Below are positions 1 through 5,355 of a stretch of 7,030 nt of DNA, in pieces (the first letter of the stretch is position 1; each line of letters begins with the position of its first letter). The stretch comes from an archaeon (GTDB lineage Archaea; Asgardarchaeota; Heimdallarchaeia; Hodarchaeales; S146-22). The position numbers and the translations under genes are program-made. The notes beneath the pieces were generated by a model, which saw nothing but the letters and a program-made list of their open reading frames with translations, searched no databases and was not told where the DNA came from. Where the stretch lies: the NCBI GenBank assembly GCA_024276395.1, contig JAJRXH010000733.1, positions 1-7,030 on the forward strand, in the 5' to 3' direction.

Positions 1-2
1 AT

Positions 3-34
3 CTTTTAAATGACGGGGAGACTGAATAACTCTC
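3..34 (+). promoter_or_regulatory. TATA-type promoter with 13-mer start-site element (copy A)
   Basis: A TATA-like box CTTTTAAATG (3-12) is followed after 9 nt by CTGAATAACTCTC (22-34). The same arrangement recurs at 5160-5192 (minus) and 5217-5251 (plus). Copies A and the 5160-5192 copy match almost base for base, with one short length difference, across the whole unit including the ATGACG downstream of the TATA box. In archaea transcription starts roughly 22-27 nt after the TATA box, which would fall inside the 13-mer. The element points rightward, yet no plus-strand gene follows before the SSB gene, which is on the minus strand. If active it would make a short non-coding or antisense transcript. 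That it is a promoter is inferred from form and recurrence. Confidence 0.5.
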
Positions 35-67
35 GGTAATTGACCAACAAAATAAGTTTAACTTGAA

Positions 68-90
68 GCATCCGGCAACGAACGGAATGC
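68..90 (+). other. stem-loop downstream of promoter copy A
   Basis: GCATCCG (68-74) pairs with CGG-A-ATGC (83-90), giving seven pairs with one bulged A and an 8-nt loop. It starts about 34 nt after the 13-mer of the upstream promoter-like unit. It could therefore be the body of a small RNA begun there. It could equally lie in the 3' flank of the SSB transcript, since it is almost symmetric and the strand is not determined. No open reading frame covers it. Confidence 0.3.
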
Positions 91-111
91 ACCTAGTTTA
101 ATTAGTTTTGA

Positions 112-198
112 TTGCTAACAAATAAATGAGTAAAAGTCATAAAAAGAGTAAAAACATGAGAAATTTAAAAAGAGAAATGGTGAATGGTGATCATTCAC
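112..198 (-). terminator. SSB gene terminator region
   Basis: Directly after the SSB stop codon, on the minus strand, GTGAATG/CATTCAC (180-186 with 192-198) forms a perfect 7-bp stem with a 5-nt loop. Several T-runs follow on the minus strand (complements of A-runs near 167-171, 150-154 and 141-145). Multiple T-tracts are the usual archaeal termination signal. The hairpin may add 3'-end stability. Confidence 0.55.
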
Positions 199-687
199 TC
201 ATCTAAGCCATTTTCTGTCATCTTGACCAAAATAACGTTGTCTATTTCTTCCGAAGCCGCCACCGCGGTTGTTATCATATGATCTTCGTCCACCAAACTC
301 TCGATTTGGTTGCTCGAATTCTTCATCACTGCGATTGACCTCAAGGTTGACTGCCCCTGGTAAGGACTCATTAGACGTTTCTAGTTCACCGTATCTGCCA
401 ATGGCCAAGCGCATGTGACCTCGAAATAAGTTGACATAACCATTATTTAACCTGTATGTTTTTCCTACTTCTAACTCATCAATCGTTTCGTTCCAAGCAC
501 TCAAAATCATCGTACCTGTTTCATCTCCCACGATTACATCAGCTACCTCATGTACATCTCCAGAGCGCTGATTGGTCACGGATCGTGATTCTCCAACAGA
601 TACTACTTCAAAAAACACGTTAATGTTCTTGTCATATGGTTTAAGTTCAGATATTTTCTTGTCTTGGGTTTCAATTTCGTAAGACAT
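199..687 (-). CDS. single-stranded DNA-binding protein, OB fold, SOSS-B/Sso-SSB type
   Basis: A 162-residue protein with a single OB fold (about 10-105) and a flexible Gly/Arg/Asn-rich tail (131-152). The core VGDETGT (53-59), followed by W65, Y84 and F88, matches from memory the register of the crenarchaeal Sulfolobus SSB. There the DNA-stacking aromatics are W56, W75 and F79 with the same 19- and 23-residue spacings; here the second is Tyr. The stretch GYVNLFRGHMRLAIGRYGEL also resembles human SOSS-B1/hSSB1. Such proteins bind and protect ssDNA in replication and repair. The end of the tail is DDRKWLR, not the acidic hook typical of bacterial SSBs. The ATG at 687 has no clear Shine-Dalgarno site. 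The gene appears monocistronic, with its own promoter at 806-821 and a terminator after the stop. Family assignment is firm; the exact partner set is unknown. Confidence 0.9.
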   Translation of the reverse strand: MSYEIETQDKKISELKPYDKNINVFFEVVSVGESRSVTNQRSGDVHEVADVIVGDETGTMILSAWNETIDELEVGKTYRLNNGYVNLFRGHMRLAIGRYGELETSNESLPGAVNLEVNRSDEEFEQPNREFGGRRSYDNNRGGGFGRNRQRYFGQDDRKWLR

Positions 688-743
688 GCTAAATCCCGGA
701 TGTTGTTAGTTACGTTGTCCCAAAAGCAATGGTGAAAGTAATG

Positions 744-762
744 GCATCTCAGACACGGATGC
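744..762 (-). other. stem-loop in the SSB 5' leader
   Basis: GCATC (744-748) and GATGC (758-762) can form a 5-bp stem with a 9-nt loop. It lies inside the roughly 100-nt leader predicted between the TATA box at 811-821 and the SSB start codon at 687. Read on the minus strand it begins AAGCATC, a string also found in the stem-loop at 68-90 and in the conserved loop of the 140-nt RNA elements. A role in leader control is only a possibility. Confidence 0.25.
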
Positions 763-805
763 TTAGAACAACAAGTAATGAAAAAATCTTCCTCACTCTT
801 GTTTT

Positions 806-821
806 CTCGTCATATTAAAAG
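806..821 (-). promoter_or_regulatory. predicted SSB promoter
   Basis: On the minus strand the sequence reads CTTTTAATATGACGAG. The first part is a TATA-like box, and the whole is nearly identical to the core of the minus-strand promoter at 5183-5192 (CTTTTAAATGACGAG), with one extra T. The expected start site is near 790, which gives a leader of about 100 nt. The 13-mer seen in the related promoters is absent here. The SSB promoter therefore shares the core but not the presumed operator. Confidence 0.5.
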
Positions 822-1060
822 AACAATTATTTTCCTAATTTCACAAGCGTTACAAAGAAAAGAGGTTCTTTTTTCATAATGTTCTAGTTGTTTTCACAAC
901 ATTACTTCAGACAATTAAACCTTTGATAGCATCCCTTATAAATATATTCATTGGACGAAAAAATACACCAAAATACTGAAATTTCAAAAAAAAATGTCCA
1001 CCCAATAACGGTAAAAAGAAGACTACCAAACAGAAACCATTCTCTTCACTATCAATAGTG
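822..1060. other. non-coding spacer with a second TATA-like stretch
   Basis: No supported gene lies in this A/T-rich stretch. Two things are visible. One is a strong TATA-like run TTATAAATATATTC (936-949), usable on either strand. The other is a small stem-loop on the minus strand, GTTGT-GAAA-ACAAC (887-900), with a GNRA tetraloop. A weak Phe-rich reading frame on the minus strand at 907-1254 crosses it, but it overlaps the conserved RNA-like element and is not credible as a protein. Confidence 0.35.
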
Positions 1061-1200
1061 GCAAAAAAGAAAGAAACCGCCATTGACAGTTCGTAACCTA
1101 TGAAAACTCGTTTTTTTATTATCGAATCTCGTGGTGAAACTACAGTTTCAATGATGACTCGCCGTCGATGCTTGAAAACCCTGCGACACTGACGTGATGG
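1061..1200 (-). ncRNA. structured RNA-like element, copy 1 of a repeat family
   Basis: This 140-bp element is homologous to the one at 6891-7030, also 140 bp. The last 49 bp (1152-1200 against 6981-7029) align without gaps at 37 of 49 positions. The rest aligns with only single-base indels. Read on the minus strand, the 5' domain has a stem formed by 1187-1184 with 1164-1161. Its loop contains the invariant TTTCAAGCATCG (complement of 1166-1177). Between the copies the stem changes in a paired way: U-A to C-G and A-U to U-G. A second perfect hairpin, TGAAAC/GTTTCA, lies at 1135-1150. The minus-strand 3' end runs into TTTCTTTCTTTTTT, a T-rich tract like an archaeal terminator. It follows the surface-protein gene by about 50 bp and could be an independent RNA or a 3'-UTR module. 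Confidence 0.55.
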
Positions 1201-1222
1201 AATGACCAACAAAATAGAAGAT

Positions 1223-1243
1223 AAAAAAAGGAAATGAAAAAAA
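1223..1243 (-). terminator. T-tract terminator of the surface-protein gene
   Basis: Two runs of seven T on the minus strand (complements of 1237-1243 and 1223-1229) begin 8 nt after the stop codon of the large gene. This is a typical archaeal intrinsic terminator. The second run (CTTTTTTTATCTTC) could alternatively act as a weak TATA box for the RNA-like element that starts about 25 nt further on. Confidence 0.55.
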
Positions 1244-1250
1244 CTAACGA

Positions 1251-4200
1251 TCACGAACTCGATCTTCTTCTCTTAATCACTCGAATGATCAAGAGAGCTA
1301 TTCCAGAAACGAGGAAACCAAGTAGCATGCCAATAACTAGAACATCAAGATGACTAAGAATAGTATTGATAAAATCTTTCTGTTCTTTCGAGCTTACACT
1401 ATCTTCTTCGTCAGATATTACCGTTACGAACACGCTATCTGTAACCTGATTACCAAAAGAGTCTAGAATGACAATGGTCACGTTGTAAGTTGCATTCACC
1501 CTCAAGCCCAATGCTGCTGGATTTATCGTGAAAGTAATGGGACCATTCTGCCAGTTTCCAGAGTCAACCACGCTACCATTAATCAAAATCTGATAAGTAA
1601 ATGGATTTTCATCACTAGCAAGCCACGTGATGGCCGTGGTTTCGTTTTCACGCACCACCACATCAGCCGGTTGACTCACCGTGGGAGGAGTAACATCGAT
1701 TGTAGGGTTCGATAACACCATCACGAAAACCGTGTCATTGGTTGTCCTTCCGTCCGTGTCATTCAGTAAGATCTCGAAAATCCACGTTCCAACACCTAAT
1801 CCATCGACATTAATTTCAATTGGAGACAAACCATTCCATAATCCACTAGCAATGACAGTACCATTGCGCGTGACAACATAGCTATCGGGATTCGAATCGT
1901 ATGCGTTCCATCGAATGAGATGACCTGTTTCACCCTGATAGTATGTGATATCTCTTGGTGATGTGATTCGTGGCGGTGCCAATCGATTCGGACTCTCCAC
2001 TAATGGATAAAAATCTGCAATGTTTCCAGTAACATTGTAAGGAACATCTCCCACTTCATAAGGAGGATCTTCGTTGGGCCCATCATAATCAGACCAATAA
2101 TTTCCTCTCTCTGTTTCATTCCACTGATTACCCCCAGGTAAAGTCTCATCCCAAGCTTGAAGAGCATTAGCAACGAAATCATTATGATGGATGATATTAT
2201 CAGAAGTATCAAATTCCAACAAAATACCAATGTCATTCACTGCAAAGGCATTGTAAGATAGTATGTTAGCTGAAGAAGATCCCTTAAGCAGAATGCCGTA
2301 ACCACTACTCAATATCACGTTTTCTTCGATTCGGTAGTCACTAATAAACTCACCTTCAATCCCAGCAAGAGAACAATAACGTAAAAAATTATTTCGAATG
2401 ATACTCTGTTCACTCGTGCCCCTGACCAACATTCCCACTTGGACATCCATTATTTCATTACCACTAAGTAAATTACTTTTCCCCCACAAGGAAATTCCTC
2501 GCACGACTCCATTGATAACATTTGATTGAACGGTATTATTATCAGAAAGGCTCCAAAGAATGATCCCATATACAGACTGAACGGACCCTTGAATGACGTT
2601 TCCGTTGAAATCAGAGAAATCTACATCGATAGCATGAATGGCTGCAGATGATGAATTAGTGAAAATATTATCCGAAACTGTAAGATTGTTGGAGGTAAAG
2701 ATGGAGAGAGCGTCATCACCTGCATTGTCAAAGACGTTAGAGCTTATCATCACATCATTCGAGTATTTCACTTGCATCAAATCTTCTCGGAAATTTATGA
2801 TATGATTTGAAGAAACCATAACAAAATTTGAATGAGTAATAACCAAACCATTGCTGAAACCTTTCTTAATGGCATTATCTGAAATAGTGATGTTCTTAGA
2901 GTAAGTGATCGACAAAGCATTAGACTGAGATTCGTTAATGATGTTACTTTTCACGAGAACTTGCCGTGAATCATTCAACCAAATCCCATGATCAAAACTC
3001 GAATTGATGACATTCCCAATAATCTTTGAGTTATTAATTTGACTAGCATTTATTGCAACGGATAAGCCATACAAGAAAGGAGGAGTGATAACATTTTCCT
3101 GAATGGTCACATTAACTACATCACGAATCAAGATGGCCGTGTCTGTCACGCTATGAATGCTGTTTCCAAAAACGGTTACGTTATCACCATCGATTTTCAT
3201 CGCCATTGGATAAGAATGGACAGAATCCATGAAATTCTCCTCAAAAATCGTGTTAGGTGCCCCAAGATATACAAGTGAATTACCAGAAGATGATAATCCT
3301 TCATCAGCTGTCAAGTGAAAACTATTGTTACTTATCACTACTTCTCCTTCAACTAATGGAATCGAACCCATGTAGAGAGCTTGATAAGGTGTTTGGACGT
3401 GATTACGGATGACTTCACTAGATTTTGTCGATTGGAAAAAGATACCAACCGCCGAATCCTTTTTATTTACTTGAATCGTGTTTTCGGTCACGACATTGTT
3501 TCCAGATAATGCTTGTAAGAAAATATTTATTCCCAACCACACACCATATTTACTTGCATTCACGAAATTATTCCTTAAAACAAGCTTTGATTCGTTAGGA
3601 GCGGTAGCAAGACTAAACAATCCATATGTAAGTTCACCATTACCTTGTGAAGTGATGGTATTATTTTCACACGTCCCATTGACCTCACCAAAAAATAAGA
3701 TACCATAGGTAGTGAGTTGTCCATCTTTTGCAATGATGGTCGAATTCATAATACTTGCGTTCAGAACATCACTAATCATCATCCCAAAAGAGTACAATCC
3801 ATTACTCTCAATGAGACAGCGAGACACCGTGACATTCGTCGAATTATATACCATGAGACCGCTTCCGTTGACCAAGTGAAGATTGATGATACTAACATCT
3901 GTCCCATTTTGGAGGGAAAAAGCAGGATCAGTTAATGAATGGCTAGCATGTACCGTTATCGAGAAAAAATTACTTCCACTGCGGGGTTGAAAAATGGAAA
4001 CAGCATCACGATTTCCATAACCAAATCCTTGGAAAAGAACATCCTCCAAAACCACCAACGAGTCCGATTTTGCTTCAAGATAAGAAAATTTGGCGGCAGA
4101 ATCTGTCATTACCGTGACATTCGTAAATATTAGTGTTCCACCTGTCTCCACGGTAATGTTATAAGCTCCATCTGGTTCAGAATTCGCATCAAGCATAAAA

Positions 4201-4457
4201 ATAATCGTCACGTTGGTTAACTCTAGTCGACCACCATTTTGAACAATAATGCTTCCATTAAGCTTGATCGTGGTGTCGTTAAGTGTTTCCGTGCCCGTGA
4301 TGATCCAATCACCAGTTGATGATGGTGGGGCTGCTACCATTACCACTAATCCAGAAAGAAGAAGGGCAAATAACGCCAAACAAGCACTTAATGATCTCTG
4401 CATCTTTTTTTCAGCTATTTTAATGAGAATGCCAACTTTCATTGAGGTGTTCACCAT
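1251..4457 (-). CDS. membrane-anchored beta-helix surface protein with two Ig-like domains
   Basis: A 1068-residue secreted protein with five visible parts. (1) An N-terminal hydrophobic signal segment at about 20-43. (2) A long right-handed parallel beta-helix (about 60-776), seen as repeated blocks such as N-x-I/V-x-x-N, each about one coil long. (3) A NosD-type capping motif GNYWSDYDGPNEDPP...DFYPLV (785-818). (4) Two related Ig-like domains (about 828-916 and 921-1014). (5) A transmembrane helix (about 1038-1060) followed by KRRRSSS. It carries more than 30 N-x-S/T sequons, so heavy N-glycosylation is likely. Beta-helix proteins of this type bind or cleave polysaccharides or act as adhesins. 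No catalytic signature is evident, so the role is unknown; a cell-surface or S-layer-associated protein fits best. The true start may be the Met at 4442, which has GGTGA 8 nt upstream, or the Met at 4403 immediately before the hydrophobic segment. Confidence 0.88.
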   Translation of the reverse strand: MVNTSMKVGILIKIAEKKMQRSLSACLALFALLLSGLVVMVAAPPSSTGDWIITGTETLNDTTIKLNGSIIVQNGGRLELTNVTIIFMLDANSEPDGAYNITVETGGTLIFTNVTVMTDSAAKFSYLEAKSDSLVVLEDVLFQGFGYGNRDAVSIFQPRSGSNFFSITVHASHSLTDPAFSLQNGTDVSIINLHLVNGSGLMVYNSTNVTVSRCLIESNGLYSFGMMISDVLNASIMNSTIIAKDGQLTTYGILFFGEVNGTCENNTITSQGNGELTYGLFSLATAPNESKLVLRNNFVNASKYGVWLGINIFLQALSGNNVVTENTIQVNKKDSAVGIFFQSTKSSEVIRNHVQTPYQALYMGSIPLVEGEVVISNNSFHLTADEGLSSSGNSLVYLGAPNTIFEENFMDSVHSYPMAMKIDGDNVTVFGNSIHSVTDTAILIRDVVNVTIQENVITPPFLYGLSVAINASQINNSKIIGNVINSSFDHGIWLNDSRQVLVKSNIINESQSNALSITYSKNITISDNAIKKGFSNGLVITHSNFVMVSSNHIINFREDLMQVKYSNDVMISSNVFDNAGDDALSIFTSNNLTVSDNIFTNSSSAAIHAIDVDFSDFNGNVIQGSVQSVYGIILWSLSDNNTVQSNVINGVVRGISLWGKSNLLSGNEIMDVQVGMLVRGTSEQSIIRNNFLRYCSLAGIEGEFISDYRIEENVILSSGYGILLKGSSSANILSYNAFAVNDIGILLEFDTSDNIIHHNDFVANALQAWDETLPGGNQWNETERGNYWSDYDGPNEDPPYEVGDVPYNVTGNIADFYPLVESPNRLAPPRITSPRDITYYQGETGHLIRWNAYDSNPDSYVVTRNGTVIASGLWNGLSPIEINVDGLGVGTWIFEILLNDTDGRTTNDTVFVMVLSNPTIDVTPPTVSQPADVVVRENETTAITWLASDENPFTYQILINGSVVDSGNWQNGPITFTINPAALGLRVNATYNVTIVILDSFGNQVTDSVFVTVISDEEDSVSSKEQKDFINTILSHLDVLVIGMLLGFLVSGIALLIIRVIKRRRSSS

Positions 4458-4496
4458 CTATCACATCTATCGAATCCAATCACGAAGCAAGAAAAT

Positions 4497-4506
4497 GTTA
4501 AAATAA
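4497..4506 (-). promoter_or_regulatory. possible TATA box of the surface-protein gene
   Basis: The minus strand reads TTATTTTAAC here. That is 40-55 nt upstream of the two candidate start codons (4457 and 4442), so transcription would begin near 4475 with a short leader. A more distant CTTTTAAAGG at 4715-4724 (minus) resembles the other promoters of the window but would give a leader of over 200 nt. The choice between them cannot be made from sequence. Confidence 0.3.
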
Positions 4507-4898
4507 TCTGATCTTTATTTTGACCTAAATTGTAGAAATCCGTGAACGTAAGCACGTGAACATGAAGAAACAACGAAATCGATGAATTAACATAAAACTA
4601 GTGTCTTACAAGGAAGGAACAGTTGAAACTCCTCGTGACCTATGATTCATTGAATAAAAAGAATGTCGTCAATGAAAGCAAAGATTCAAGTCATCGAATG
4701 ATAAATGATTTTTACCTTTAAAAGACATCTCTTCATATTATCGGTAGTGTTTCTCTACTAATTAGAAAAATCGCAACAAATTGGATTTAAACGATCATCA
4801 TTGAAAGTAGAAAAAACCCGTCATCTACTTCATCATAATCAAGCAGCAAAACAAGAACAGATTTCTCTTTCAAGTGAATTAATTCACCATCAAAAATC
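4507..4898. other. non-coding spacer with stem-loop and palindrome
   Basis: No gene is supported in this A/T-rich interval. It contains a TATA-like CCTTTAAAAG (4715-4724). It also contains a perfect 7-bp inverted repeat AAGTAGA/TCTACTT with a 12-nt loop (4805-4811 and 4824-4830). A perfect 14-bp palindrome GTGAATTAATTCAC (4874-4887) stands 11 bp before the first copy of the 13-mer repeat. The palindrome has the form of a dimeric regulator site. Confidence 0.35.
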
Positions 4899-4911
4899 GA
4901 GAGTTATTCAG
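4899..4911 (+). repeat. 13-mer repeat copy B (no TATA box)
   Basis: GAGAGTTATTCAG matches exactly the 13-mer at 5160-5172 in the same orientation, and its reverse complement at 22-34 and 5239-5251. With the preceding TC, the direct match to copy C is 15 bp. Unlike the other copies it has no CATTTAAA partner. It therefore looks like an isolated binding site, or one edge of the structured block that follows. On the minus strand it is followed by a T5 run at 4892-4896. Confidence 0.55.
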
Positions 4912-4915
4912 AAAA

Positions 4916-5124
4916 CCCTCGTGCCCGATGAGGCCTGTGTTCGCCTAGGGTGACCGATAAAAACGAGGGGGCGTTTCCACGAGGTGAGGTGGTTCACCGA
5001 TGGAAACTGCCACGATTTTCCTCAACCTCGCGGAAAGACCCCAGTTACACCAACTGTTTCCCAACCTTTTAAAAGTTTCGATCGAATTCGCCATCTCGTG
5101 TCCCCACTGTGGGAACATAGGCGA
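4916..5124. ncRNA. candidate structured RNA, GC-rich multi-hairpin block
   Basis: This block is clearly richer in G+C than its surroundings and folds into consecutive helices. (a) CCCTCG/CGAGGG (4916-4921 with 4964-4969) encloses CCC/GGG (4924-4926, 4948-4950) and AGGC/GCCT (4931-4934, 4943-4946). (b) GGC/GCC and GTTTCCA/TGGAAAC (4970-4979 with 5001-5011, one bulged T) are stacked on GGTGA/TCACC (4983-4987, 4994-4998) across a CGA/GA internal loop. (c) GGAAA/TTTCC plus CAGTT/AACTG (5032-5061) has a 5-nt bulge. (d) TCGCC/GGCGA (5088-5092, 5120-5124) is capped by TGTCCC/GGG-A-ACA. Tandem G-A mismatches in (b) favour the plus strand, whereas the nearest promoter (5160-5192) points into the block from the right, so the strand is open. 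It is not recognisable as RNase P, SRP or 5S RNA. A short plus-strand frame with CPHCG spans (d) and is the alternative reading. Confidence 0.45.
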
Positions 5125-5159
5125 CAAAATTATAACTACCGATAAAAAAAGACCGTTTC

Positions 5160-5192
5160 GAGAGTTATTCAGTCATCCTCGTCATTTAAAAG
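5160..5192 (-). promoter_or_regulatory. minus-strand promoter with 13-mer (copy C)
   Basis: On the minus strand a TATA-like CTTTTAAATG (5192-5183) is followed after 10 nt by CTGAATAACTCTC (5172-5160). The unit matches the one at 1-34 nearly throughout. It would start transcription leftward into the hairpin-rich block at 4916-5124. It is one arm of a large inverted repeat with the promoter at 5217-5251. Confidence 0.5.
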
Positions 5193-5216
5193 ATAATTTT
5201 TAAAAATCCACTCGTT

Positions 5217-5251
5217 CCTTTAAATGCTCCAAGGAGAACTGAATAACTCTC
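5217..5251 (+). promoter_or_regulatory. predicted promoter of the RHH gene with 13-mer (copy D)
   Basis: The TATA-like CCTTTAAATG (5217-5226) is followed after 12 nt by CTGAATAACTCTC (5239-5251). Between them lies the small palindrome CTCCAAGGAG (5227-5236; reads CTCC-AA-GGAG). The predicted start site falls within the 13-mer and leaves a leader of roughly 105 nt before the RHH start codon. It lies back to back with the minus-strand promoter, with 24 bp between the TATA boxes. Because it precedes a DNA-binding regulator, the repeated 13-mer is a natural candidate for an autoregulatory operator. Confidence 0.5.
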
Positions 5252-5342
5252 CAAAAATCCGCATCAATAACTGAAATAGACAACATCACGAAAGAAATTG
5301 CAAATGATGAAGAAAAAGTAACACGAATATTAATAATAAATA

Positions 5343-5347
5343 AGGAG
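5343..5347 (+). promoter_or_regulatory. Shine-Dalgarno site of the RHH gene
   Basis: AGGAG lies 8 nt before the ATG at 5356. It is the clearest ribosome-binding site in the window and fixes the start of this gene. It also supports a leadered rather than a leaderless transcript. Confidence 0.7.
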
Positions 5348-5355
5348 ATAAAAAG

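Noticed and set aside
1151..1194. C/D-box guide RNA in the first RNA-like element (ATGATGA ... CTGA on the plus strand)
   Set aside because: The boxes are not kept in copy 2 (GGATGAC and CCGA), there are no convincing internal D' and C' boxes, and the T-tracts and compensatory pairs fit the minus strand.
907..1254. 115-residue minus-strand reading frame downstream of the surface-protein gene
   Set aside because: It starts with GTG overlapping the stop of the upstream gene, is extremely Phe-rich as expected from A/T-rich DNA, runs through two T7 terminator tracts, and overlaps an element whose second copy does not preserve the frame.
3478..3708. Plus-strand frames within the surface-protein gene (for example at 1681-1881, 3478-3708 and 3717-4133)
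   Set aside because: They are antisense shadows of a well-supported 1068-codon gene and have no domain signatures or ribosome-binding sites.
4916..5124. RNase P, SRP or 5S rRNA as identity of the GC-rich block
   Set aside because: None of the conserved signatures is present (such as the ACAGAA and paired P4 segments, the SRP helix-8 GGAAGG/GCAGC loop, or the 5S CCGAAC region), and the helices do not follow those layouts.
4945..5127. 60-residue minus-strand frame over the GC-rich block
   Set aside because: No recognisable domain and no ribosome-binding site. It coincides with GC-rich structured sequence that is poor in stop codons by composition.
3..5192. Copies A and C of the promoter unit as terminal inverted repeats of a 5-kb transposon
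   Set aside because: They are inverted and nearly identical over about 34 bp. However, no transposase lies between them, a further copy (D) lies outside, and the TATA-plus-13-mer reading accounts for all copies with a TATA box.
5000..5203. 67-residue plus-strand frame with a CPHCG zinc-ribbon-like motif, possible transposase fragment
   Set aside because: Only one CxxC pair is present and no second follows. Its C-terminus is encoded by the 13-mer/TATA unit, which also occurs in non-coding places and with an indel that breaks the frame. The TGTCCC/GGGAACA hairpin explains the same bases. It remains the main alternative to an RNA.
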